The position numbers were made by a program, and so were the translations under genes. From DATBAX01 sp963723765 (GTDB lineage: Bacteria > Acidobacteriota > Terriglobia > Terriglobales > Acidobacteriaceae), in NCBI GenBank assembly GCA_963723765.1, contig CAVRSD010000002.1:248001-312000 (forward strand): 64,000 bases of DNA, given 5' to 3'. Positions 24,631 to 32,239 of the stretch are shown here, piece after piece. Within the stretch, counting starts at the first letter, position 1, and every line of letters starts with the position of its first letter. Below the pieces are notes generated by a model. The model worked only from the letters and a program-made list of their open reading frames with translations. It searched no databases and was not told the origin of the DNA.

Positions 24631-24703
24631 GGCCTCAGGCGCTGAAGCGCGTAGATCAAAACACCTGCGTAGACGCAGCGCTTAAGCGCTGCTCCACCCA
24701 AAG
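24631..24703. repeat. Intergenic two-hairpin repeat, family A copy 3
   Basis: CTCAGGCGCTGAAGCGCGTA, variable middle, GCAGCGC-TTAA-GCGCTGC, CCACCCAAAGG. Same orientation as copies 1 and 2. It fills almost the whole gap between the Rieske gene stop (24711) and the amidohydrolase GTG. Confidence 0.85.
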
Positions 24704-24710
24704 GAATTCG

Positions 24711-25841
24711 TTAGTCTGCAGCAGCAGCCGGGCTTTGCACTCCGGCTTTCAAATCGGCTGCCAGTAAGCGATGAAACAGATGCTCGCCCGCCTCACGCCG
24801 GACCGAAAGCCGGCCGGCGCCGTAGGCACGGGACTTTAGCCCGCGCTGCACGGCTTCACAAATATCCAGATCTTCATCCTGAACACGCGCACCGACGGCG
24901 ACGCTCTGCTGGTTGTATTCACGGGCTGCTTCACTGACGTCGCCAAAATAAAACTCGAAGATGACGCGGCAGTGGTCCACATCAATGGGCACTACGAGGT
25001 TGGTGTCCATGTAGCCTTCGTAGCAATTAATCATCAGATTGGGATATTGCCAGAAATACCACGCGCGATCACCTTTGCGGGTGGCTCCGGTGGCGGCATC
25101 TTCTTCCGAGGAAACCATGGGGCTCGACTGCAAGCAAAAACGGTCTTCGTTCTCGATGGTGTACTGCTTGTAATCCAGTACCGAGCTCAGGCCTTTGTGC
25201 AGATGAGGAACGTGATAGCCGCCGTCGAGATAGTTGTCGATGAAAACTTTCCAATTGCAGTGAATGTCGTAAGTGCGGGAATCGAAATAGTGCAGCTTGC
25301 TGACGCCCAACGGGGCGACCCGCTTCACTAATCCGCCAAGAAAATCATTCAGCGACGCAGCCTGAGGATCGAGATTTACGAATACAAATTTCTCCCAGAT
25401 GTCAGCTTTCACCGGAACCAGGCCGTTCTGCTGGCGTTCGAAACCTTTCACGCCATCGAATTCGGGCATGCCTTTCAGCGAGCCGTCGAGCCCATAATTC
25501 CAGCCGTGATAAGGACAATGCAGAATGGAGGACTGTCCGCAGGGCTCGGTGACTACCGCGGCGGCGTGGTGACGGCAGACGTTATAAAACCCTCGCAGCA
25601 CGCCATCATTGCCGCGCACTGCGACAATCGGCTCTCCGGCAACGGTTGCGGTGACAAACTGTCCGGGCTTTTCCACCTGATCGGTGCGTCCGATCATTTG
25701 CCATGTTTTGCTGAAAACAGTCTTGGTTTCAAGCTCGGCGATGCGCGAATCTACATACCAGGGAGCGGGGATGGTCGATGCTTCCGCAAGCGGCGCACGG
25801 TCGTTATAACTGGCAAGAATTTCCTGCACTGAAGTTGGCAT
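24711..25841 (-). CDS. Rieske-type aromatic-ring/N-demethylating oxygenase alpha subunit, copy 1
   Basis: 376 aa soluble oxygenase. Rieske [2Fe-2S] ligands C89-x-H91 and C109-x2-H112 (CRHHA ... CPYHGW). The mononuclear iron site is D206-x3-H210-x4-H215 in DGGYHVPHLH, with an Asp in the DEDLDICEAVQ segment as the third ligand. Overall it resembles plant-type choline monooxygenase and other quaternary-amine oxygenases more than classic ring hydroxylases; this is from motif context only. It follows tetR by 42 bases on the same strand. No ferredoxin reductase is encoded nearby. Likely oxidises an N-methyl or choline-type substrate. Confidence 0.87.
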   Translation of the reverse strand: MPTSVQEILASYNDRAPLAEASTIPAPWYVDSRIAELETKTVFSKTWQMIGRTDQVEKPGQFVTATVAGEPIVAVRGNDGVLRGFYNVCRHHAAAVVTEPCGQSSILHCPYHGWNYGLDGSLKGMPEFDGVKGFERQQNGLVPVKADIWEKFVFVNLDPQAASLNDFLGGLVKRVAPLGVSKLHYFDSRTYDIHCNWKVFIDNYLDGGYHVPHLHKGLSSVLDYKQYTIENEDRFCLQSSPMVSSEEDAATGATRKGDRAWYFWQYPNLMINCYEGYMDTNLVVPIDVDHCRVIFEFYFGDVSEAAREYNQQSVAVGARVQDEDLDICEAVQRGLKSRAYGAGRLSVRREAGEHLFHRLLAADLKAGVQSPAAAAD

Positions 25842-25883
25842 GAGCGTTCCTGGTTTTTCTGAGATCTTTTCAAATTATCGAGA

Positions 25884-26573
25884 TCAATTCCGGCGTTCCG
25901 CTCCAATGGCACGACGCAGCACATCCAAAAACTGCGCGATACGGGCTTCCTTTTTTTCCAGGGATTCGCCCTGGCGTCGGAACAAACCCGGATCCAGCTC
26001 CTCGGTGAGGAGTGCGTCCTGAAAACGCTCCATGGTCCAATCGAGGATGGAAACGATCATCTCCTGGTCCATATCTTTGCGAAGCTCCCCACGCTGTAGA
26101 CCATAACGCACGAATGTCACCGTGCCGTAGGGATCTTCCGCGAGCAAGAAGCGGTTGATCTCACGTTTGAGTGTGAGATCGGTTCCGTAATTTCCTAGAA
26201 GCGACACGCGATACGGGATCCAGTCCTCATGCAACAAATGTTCGGTGCTCACCAGCCAGTAGCGCAGGACTTCGAAGAAACCTTTTTCACGCACATCCGC
26301 GGGAGCATCGAGATAGCGAGGAAAGGAACGAACAGCTTTCTTATAGACCTCGAAGAACAGGCCATCTTTGCTGCCGAAATGCTGGAAGATCGATCCTTTG
26401 GCGATGCCGAGCGCTGCGGCAATGTCGCCAACGCGGGCGGCGTGATAGCCCTGCTCGGCGAAATGACGCATGGCCGCGTCAACGATTTTGGCCCTTTTGC
26501 CTTCCGAACGGGGCCGGGGTGGCATGCGACGATAACGCGGGGGAGAGACTAGGCTGCTGCCGATTCCACTCAT
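25884..26573 (-). CDS. TetR-family transcriptional regulator
   Basis: 229 aa. The DNA-binding helix-turn-helix is at about 27-73: IVDAAMRHFAEQGYHAARV, then GDIAAALGIAKGSIFQHFGSK. The C-terminal ligand-binding domain has no recognisable specificity. The start at 26571-26573 lies five bases from a 13-bp palindrome, TGACCTCAGGTCA, and a related palindrome sits at the divergent gene start. It therefore probably represses both arms of the surrounding oxygenase locus and itself, with release by the substrate or a pathway intermediate. Confidence 0.92.
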   Translation of the reverse strand: MSGIGSSLVSPPRYRRMPPRPRSEGKRAKIVDAAMRHFAEQGYHAARVGDIAAALGIAKGSIFQHFGSKDGLFFEVYKKAVRSFPRYLDAPADVREKGFFEVLRYWLVSTEHLLHEDWIPYRVSLLGNYGTDLTLKREINRFLLAEDPYGTVTFVRYGLQRGELRKDMDQEMIVSILDWTMERFQDALLTEELDPGLFRRQGESLEKKEARIAQFLDVLRRAIGAERRN

Positions 26574-26577
26574 ATGC

Positions 26578-26590
26578 TGACCTCAGGTCA
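26578..26590. promoter_or_regulatory. Candidate TetR operator O1
   Basis: Perfect palindrome TGACCT-C-AGGTCA, five bases upstream of the tetR ATG and just downstream of its proposed -10. Shares TGACC-N3-GGTCA with the site at 26676. Confidence 0.72.
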
Positions 26591-26594
26591 GGAA

Positions 26595-26623
26595 ACTTTA
26601 CAGAAGATTTATTAGAAATTCAA
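26595..26623 (-). promoter_or_regulatory. Candidate tetR/Rieske promoter
   Basis: Minus strand: -35 TTGAAT (26618-26623), 17-base spacer, -10 TAAAGT (26595-26600). The predicted start of transcription would fall in operator O1, a layout that fits repression by TetR. Confidence 0.5.
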
Positions 26624-26675
26624 TTCAATTTTTCAGGCTTATGCGGTAACTTATCTTGCTTGCGGTAGGACTTAG

Positions 26676-26688
26676 TGACCATTGGTCA
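26676..26688. promoter_or_regulatory. Candidate TetR operator O2
   Basis: Palindrome TGACCA-T-TGGTCA ending four bases before the ATG of the divergent FAD enzyme gene. Same TGACC-N3-GGTCA core as O1, 98 bases apart centre to centre. It would block the start of the plus-strand operon. Confidence 0.72.
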
Positions 26689-26692
26689 TTAA

Positions 26693-28324
26693 ATGATGGT
26701 GCCCGCTTCCCAAAAGATTTATGACGCGATTGTGATTGGCGGAGGCCATAACGGGCTGACTGCAGCGGCGTACCTTGCGCGCGGCGGACTCTCCACGCTA
26801 GTGCTTGAACGCAGGGAAATTGTCGGCGGTTGTTGCGTGACCGAAGAGATCGCGCCGGGCTGCCGGGTATCGAGCACGTCGTACATCGCGAGCATGTTGC
26901 GGCCGGAAGTGATTCAGGATTTGCATCTGGCCGATCATGGATTGCGCATGGTTCCCTGCGATCCAGCGATCCAGGTTCCCTTCCCGGATGGACATGTGGT
27001 GCCGTGGTGGGCGGACCGCGAGCGGGCCAAGAAAGAGTTCAGCAAGATTTCGGTAAAAGACGCCGAGCAATTTGTGCGAGTCGATAATCAACTGAAAAAA
27101 CTGGCACGTTACTTGCAACCGTTCTTTTTGGAGCCGCCGCCGGAAATTGATACCGCAAGTCTCGGCGGATGGAGCGATCTGTTTCGCGTAGGGAAGCGGT
27201 TTCGGGGAATTTCCAGTGACGAAATTTCACAACTGGTGGCATTTCTCACGGGAAGCTTGGGCGAATTTCTCGATCACAATTACGAATCGGAAAAAATGAA
27301 GACCATGTTTCTGGCCAACAATGTGTATGGCAAGCATGGCGGCCCGTATCAACCGGGCACGGCGATTGGATTGCTGTTTCATTTATTAAGCGGCGGCGAG
27401 CACGAGTTGCAGGGTTTTTACGGGCACGTAATGGGCGGCATGGGCGCAATCTCGCAAGCATTGGCCGCCGAGGGACGAAAACTGGGCGTGGAGATTCGGA
27501 CATCCGCTTCGGTGGCGCAGATTGAAGCAAAGAACGGCCGGGCCCGCGGGGTGGTTTTGGAAGATGGCACTGAAATTCGCGCGCGTATGGTGCTCTCGAA
27601 TGCCGATCCTAAACGAACATTTTTAGGAATGTTGTCCGCGAACGAATTGCCGGAAGACTTCTTGCATGCAATTCGAGGCATCAAGATGGATGGCCCCTGC
27701 GCCAAAGTGAATATCGTGCTGTCGGAAGAGCCGCATTTTACGGGGACATCTCCCACGGCTACAAAGCTGGAGCGTACGTTCTATACACTGGTGCCTTCGC
27801 TCGAATTTGCAGAACGGTGTTACGACATTGCTAAATTCGGAGAGATTCCGGAAGAGCTTTGGGTGGACTGTGTGGTGTCGTCGAATGCGGACGCGTCGCT
27901 TGCGCCTGAAGGCAAGCACATATTGACTTGTTTTGTGCAGTATGTGCCCTACCATCTGCGTCAGGGCACGTGGGATGAGAACCGCGAACTGCTCGGCGAC
28001 CGTGTGGTGAAGAAAATTGCGGAGTATGCACCCAATGTGCCGAATGCGATTCTGGCGCGGCAGGTGCTTACGCCATCAGATCTCGAACGCACCTACGGAT
28101 TAACCGAAGGCAATATCTTTCACGGTGATTTGCGGCTCGAACAATTGTTCTTCATGCGTCCGGTTTCAGGATGGTCACAGTATCGCACTCCTATTGATGG
28201 CCTTTATCTTTGCGGAGCGGGCGCACATCCCGGCGGCGGAGTGACCGGGGCGCCTGGGCATAACGCGGCCCACCAGGTGTTGCGCGACTGGAAAAAAGGG
28301 AGATTCAAGGAGGTGGCCGCGTGA
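26693..28324 (+). CDS. Phytoene-dehydrogenase-like FAD oxidoreductase (PYROXD2-type)
   Basis: 543 aa flavoprotein. FAD-binding loop G16-G-G-H-N-G21 in VIGGGHNGLTAAAYLA, followed by LERREIVGGCCVTEE. The C-terminal FAD-binding segment reads DGLYLCGAGAHPGGGVTGAPGHNAA, typical of the PYROXD2/CrtI-like NAD(P)/FAD superfamily. No signal peptide. No ribosome site precedes the ATG, and operator O2 occupies the space, so the transcript may be leaderless. It is the first gene of a four-gene operon with a DAO oxidase, a betaine-homocysteine methyltransferase-like protein and a Rieske oxygenase. The substrate is not readable; it may desaturate or oxidise an intermediate. Confidence 0.85.
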   Translation: MMVPASQKIYDAIVIGGGHNGLTAAAYLARGGLSTLVLERREIVGGCCVTEEIAPGCRVSSTSYIASMLRPEVIQDLHLADHGLRMVPCDPAIQVPFPDGHVVPWWADRERAKKEFSKISVKDAEQFVRVDNQLKKLARYLQPFFLEPPPEIDTASLGGWSDLFRVGKRFRGISSDEISQLVAFLTGSLGEFLDHNYESEKMKTMFLANNVYGKHGGPYQPGTAIGLLFHLLSGGEHELQGFYGHVMGGMGAISQALAAEGRKLGVEIRTSASVAQIEAKNGRARGVVLEDGTEIRARMVLSNADPKRTFLGMLSANELPEDFLHAIRGIKMDGPCAKVNIVLSEEPHFTGTSPTATKLERTFYTLVPSLEFAERCYDIAKFGEIPEELWVDCVVSSNADASLAPEGKHILTCFVQYVPYHLRQGTWDENRELLGDRVVKKIAEYAPNVPNAILARQVLTPSDLERTYGLTEGNIFHGDLRLEQLFFMRPVSGWSQYRTPIDGLYLCGAGAHPGGGVTGAPGHNAAHQVLRDWKKGRFKEVAA

Positions 28325-29506
28325 GCAACAACAGCTCATTTCCGAAAACTGCTGACATCGTGATTCTAGGCGCGGGCGTCATGGGCGCGTCCATCGCGTT
28401 CCAGCTTGCCCAGCGTAAGGCGGGCAAGATTGTGGTCATTGAGAAAGACCACGTGGGCCGCGGTGGCAGCGGGAGATCGTCGGCTCTGGTACGCATGCAC
28501 TACAGCTATCCGCCGGAAGTGCAAATGGCGTTGATCAGTCTGAAAATGTTTCAAAATTGGCAGGAGCTCGTGGGCGAACCCGGCGACTTCCGCAAGACTG
28601 GCTTTGTGCGCATCGTGCATCCCTCTGAGAATGAGCGATTGAAATCGAATGTGGAGATGCAGAAAAAGCTTGGGGTCAACGTTGGTCTGATCACTCGGCA
28701 GGAATTGAAAGAGTTGGAACCTGACTGGACGGTGGACGAAGTCGAAATTGCCGCATACGAGCCGGATTCCGGATACAGCGATGGCGCCGGAGTCGCCAAT
28801 GATTTTCTTACCCGTGCCCGCGATCTGGGCGTGACCTATTTGCCTAAGACCGAAGCAACTTCTTTTGTCGTGGCATGCGGAAAGGTTCGAGGAGTGGTGA
28901 CCGATCAAGGCGAAATCGAAACACCTGTCGTGGTCTCTGCTCTGGGCCCATGGAGCGGCCCACTGTTTGAGAAGGTGGGGCATGTTTTGCCGATCGAGCC
29001 GGAATATCATCAGGTCGCAATTTTGAAGAACGCGCCCGGGATGAAAGGCGGCGGGTGTGCTTGCATTGATTCGGTTACTGCCACTTATTTCCGTTCGGAT
29101 GCACATGACAAGTTTCTCATCGGCGATTTCTATGGAAGCCGCAAAGTGAATCCTGACAACTTTCCGCAACGGGCTTCGGATGAGTCATTGGAAGAAATCA
29201 TCGAGCGGGCCAGCCGGCGGATACCGAAACTGGAAAATGCGGAAGTGATGCGCGGGGTCACTGGGATTTATGACATGACGCCGGATGCGCGTCCGCTGCT
29301 GGGAGAAGATTCCCGGGCTGACCGGATTGTATGTTTGCGCTGGATTTTCCGGGATGGGATTCAAGATTTCTCCCGCGATTGGGATGGTGATGTCGGAATT
29401 GTTGCTGGACGGCAGCGGAAAGTCGGTGGACATTACCTCGTTCCGCCCCAGCCGTTTCGTGGAAGGTAAACCCATTAAAGCGGGATTTGAGTATCAAGAC
29501 GATTAG
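28321..29506 (+). CDS. FAD-dependent amine oxidase (DAO family, sarcosine oxidase-like), interrupted by a +1 frameshift
   Basis: GTG start overlapping the previous stop by four bases (GTGA). The first frame ends at 29469 (382 aa), but the last 65-70 residues of it are nonsense; the real C-terminus IPGLTGLYVCAGFSGMGFK...PAIG continues in the next frame to TAG at 29506. Dropping one base at about 29302-29312, after DARPLLGE, gives 394 aa, normal for the family. FAD loop GAGVMG (17-22), then VVIEKDHVGRGGSG. DAO-type enzymes such as sarcosine and dimethylglycine dehydrogenases oxidise N-methyl amines, fitting the neighbouring BHMT-like gene. As written the FAD-contacting tail is lost. Confidence 0.85.
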
Positions 29507-29530
29507 AAGTTACGAATTTAAGGAGAGCGT

Positions 29531-30535
29531 ATGGCTAAGAAAGGGATTCTTGAACGCCTGAAAGACGGGCCAGTCCTCGGGGATGGCGGCTATCTACTCG
29601 AACTGGAAAAGCGCGGATGGGTGCGCGCGGGTCCGTTTACGCCGGAAGTTGTCCTGCTGCATCCCGAAGCGTTGCGCGAATTGCACGTTGAGTTTCGGGA
29701 AGCCGGGGCCGACGTTTTGCAGGCGCTTACGTTTTATGCCAGCCGCGACAAACTGGCGACGGTCGGCCTGGAGTCAAGGCTCGAGGAGATGAATCGTACG
29801 GCGGTGAGGATCGCTCGTGAAGTTGCTGGAGATAAGTGCCTGGTCGCGGGAAATCTGAGCCTGACCTGGATGTATGAGCCGGGAAGCGCCGCGGCAGCGG
29901 ACAGAGTCCGCAAGACGTTCGATGAGCAACTTGCCGTGCAAGTGGATGAAGGCGTGGACTTCATTATCGGCGAGACATTTTCTTTTCTCGGCGAAGCTTT
30001 GCTCGCGGTCGAGCGCGGAAAGAAGACCGGATTGCCGGTGATGGTGACTATTTGCTTCGAGAATACTGACGAGACCGCGGATGGGAAATCCGCGGCAGAA
30101 GCGGCCAAAGCGTTGCTCGATGCGGGCGCGGACATCGTCGGCATGAATTGCTTGCGCCCTCCGGAGCACATGCTGGGGCCGATGGAACAGATGCGAAAGG
30201 CAGTCGATGGTTATCTCGGCTGTCAGCCTGTTGGTTATCGCACGCCCAAGGCCAAGCCTGACTTCACCAGCCTGCCGGAATTTCCCCTTGGACTCGATCC
30301 TTTGCAGCTTACCCGCAAAGAAATGGGAGATTACGCTCTTCGCGCGCGTGAAATGGGCATTAATTACATTGGCTCTTGCTGCGGTTCGGTTGCGATTCAT
30401 GTTCGCGAGATGGCACGTGCACTGGGTAAGTTGTCCGAAGACCAGCGGGTTTGGAAAAAGGGCGGTGAGAAACCGATGTCGGCTTACGAGTACTACGGCC
30501 ACGATGAGATGAGCGCGAGTAGCGGCAAAAAGTAG
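29531..30535 (+). CDS. Homocysteine S-methyltransferase family protein (betaine-homocysteine methyltransferase-like)
   Basis: 334 aa, ATG preceded by AAGGAG. The zinc-binding cysteines of the family are present: C207 in GMNCLRPP, and C283-C284 in IGSCCGS. The N-terminal substrate loop is GDGGYLLELEKRGW. Family members move a methyl group from betaine, S-methylmethionine or another methyl donor to a thiol. Here, between a sarcosine-oxidase-like gene and Rieske oxygenases, transfer from a quaternary amine is the best inference. It is 24 bases after the repaired DAO frame and three bases before the second Rieske gene. Confidence 0.86.
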   Translation: MAKKGILERLKDGPVLGDGGYLLELEKRGWVRAGPFTPEVVLLHPEALRELHVEFREAGADVLQALTFYASRDKLATVGLESRLEEMNRTAVRIAREVAGDKCLVAGNLSLTWMYEPGSAAAADRVRKTFDEQLAVQVDEGVDFIIGETFSFLGEALLAVERGKKTGLPVMVTICFENTDETADGKSAAEAAKALLDAGADIVGMNCLRPPEHMLGPMEQMRKAVDGYLGCQPVGYRTPKAKPDFTSLPEFPLGLDPLQLTRKEMGDYALRAREMGINYIGSCCGSVAIHVREMARALGKLSEDQRVWKKGGEKPMSAYEYYGHDEMSASSGKK

Positions 30536-30538
30536 TCG

Positions 30539-31711
30539 ATGAGTACTCCGCCCAACTCGCCCGGAATGCAGAAATCGCTTCCGAGTTCATATTATCTTGC
30601 GGAAGAAGTGTTCGCTCGCGAAAAGGAACATATTTTCTTCCGGGAGTGGCTGTGCGCCGGCCGGGAAGAACAGCTTCCAAAACCAGGTGACTCGCTGGTT
30701 TTGGATGTGCTGGGTGAAAGTATTCTGGTCGTCCGTACGAAAGAAGGCGAACTCAAAGCTCATTACAATGTTTGCCGTCATCGGGGAGCACGGCTTTGTC
30801 TGGGCGACCAGCTCGCAGGAAATATTGGCACTGGTCAGGGGATCGCCGGCGGCGTTACGGCGGCGGGAACTATTCGTTGTCCCTACCACCTTTGGACATA
30901 CTCGCTTGATGGCCATTTATTGAGCGCTCCCCATCTACGAGAGTCTGATGGCCTGCGTAAAGAAGATTTCTCTCTCTATCCCGTGGGCCTCGAAACCTGG
31001 GGAGGATTCTTTTTCCTAAATCTTTCTCTGGAAGCGGCGATACGAGAAAAGCGGTCTTTGCTGACGCAGCTTGGCCTGGCACCAGAGCGTGTCGCACGCT
31101 ATCCGCTGGCAGAATTGCGGACCGCGCATTCCATTACTTACGAAGTTGCGGCCAACTGGAAAGTGATCGCGGAAAACTACAACGAGTGCTACCACTGCGC
31201 AGGAGTGCATCCGGAACTTTGCGAGGTGGTACCTGCATTCAAAGAGCGCGGCGGTGCGCATCTCGACTGGGAGCATGGGATTGACCATCGTGAAGGCGCG
31301 TTCACTTTTACTCGTAGTGGTACTACCAATCGCAAGCCTTTTCGCACGCTTAACGAAGCAGAGAAGATCCGCCACAAGGGCGAACTGGTTTATCCCAATT
31401 TTCTGTTGAGCTTGTCTCCCGAGCACGTGGCATCTTTTCGGCTTTGGCCGCTCGGACCGGGACGCACACGCGTAATCTGTGATTTTCTATTTCACCCCGA
31501 TGAGATCGCCAGCGCGGACTTCGATGCCAATGATGCAGTGGAATTCTGGGACCTGATCAATCGCCAGGACTGGGCAATTTGTGAGCGTGTGCAACTGGGG
31601 ATGCAGTGCCGCGTTCACGAGTTCGGTTACTATGCGCCAATGGAGGACCTAAGCCTCGACATTCGGCGTTACCTGCGGGAACGGCTAGGTGAAGTGGAGC
31701 CATCCACTTAA
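30539..31711 (+). CDS. Rieske oxygenase alpha subunit, copy 2 (glycine-betaine-monooxygenase-like)
   Basis: 390 aa. Rieske ligands C79-x-H81 and C114-x2-H117, with a 32-residue gap between the pairs that is longer than the 17 in copy 1. The mononuclear site is in ENYNECYHCAGVHPEL, with H219 and H224. The NYNECYHC style is typical of GbcA/stachydrine-demethylase-type oxygenases, which remove an N-methyl from quaternary amines. Three bases after the BHMT-like gene and last in the operon. No reductase subunit is adjacent, so electrons must come from one encoded elsewhere. Confidence 0.87.
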   Translation: MSTPPNSPGMQKSLPSSYYLAEEVFAREKEHIFFREWLCAGREEQLPKPGDSLVLDVLGESILVVRTKEGELKAHYNVCRHRGARLCLGDQLAGNIGTGQGIAGGVTAAGTIRCPYHLWTYSLDGHLLSAPHLRESDGLRKEDFSLYPVGLETWGGFFFLNLSLEAAIREKRSLLTQLGLAPERVARYPLAELRTAHSITYEVAANWKVIAENYNECYHCAGVHPELCEVVPAFKERGGAHLDWEHGIDHREGAFTFTRSGTTNRKPFRTLNEAEKIRHKGELVYPNFLLSLSPEHVASFRLWPLGPGRTRVICDFLFHPDEIASADFDANDAVEFWDLINRQDWAICERVQLGMQCRVHEFGYYAPMEDLSLDIRRYLRERLGEVEPST

Positions 31712-31755
31712 TCCCAGCCATTTTCAAGATGACTCCGTCGTGTAACCGAAGGCCT

Positions 31756-32127
31756 CTACTTCAGAGGCCCGATCTTCTCAATCGCCAACGCGCTGGAACC
31801 GCCGCGCTGATAGACTTCCCCGCTGGCCGTCACTCTCTGTCCGGCAAAGGGCAATAGCCTGTCGTTTTGTCCCGACGATGGAGTTGTATTGGCGATCGGC
31901 CAGTAGATCGTGCCGTCGTCGGTCAGAATCACCAGTGGAGAGCCCGCTTTGGCGCAAGCGGTCGCGCATGCCCCGCTAATGGGCTGCTTGAGACCTTTGG
32001 TGAAGGCGCAGGCTGAATCCAGAACATAGCCTTTTACGGTGATGGATTTGCCTGCATCGCTGCCAACCGCGAAACCGGCCGCCAGCAAAATCAGGAGTGC
32101 GAAGCTTGTTGCTTTGCCACTATTCAT
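31756..32127 (-). CDS. Small secreted protein of unknown function
   Basis: 123 aa with a Sec signal (about 1-22, ALLILLAAGFAVGSDAG). The mature part is a short beta-rich domain. It has four cysteines (in VLDSACAF and SGACATACAKAG) and a C-terminal OB-like stretch, LPFAGQRVTASGEVY. Not recognised as a named family; similar short exported proteins sit near CRTAC1 genes in Acidobacteria as far as I recall. The stop codon lies inside a perfect hairpin, GGCCTCT-ACTTC-AGAGGCC (31751-31769), with no U run. Confidence 0.7.
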   Translation of the reverse strand: MNSGKATSFALLILLAAGFAVGSDAGKSITVKGYVLDSACAFTKGLKQPISGACATACAKAGSPLVILTDDGTIYWPIANTTPSSGQNDRLLPFAGQRVTASGEVYQRGGSSALAIEKIGPLK

Positions 32128-32239
32128 TTGGGTAATCCTTCCTGTTCGGCTTGCATAAAATGTCCGCTGGATACGAAGGGGTACATATCGCGCGCAAGGT
32201 TAGCGGAAATGAATGCGAGGACGCAATAACTAAAAAAGA

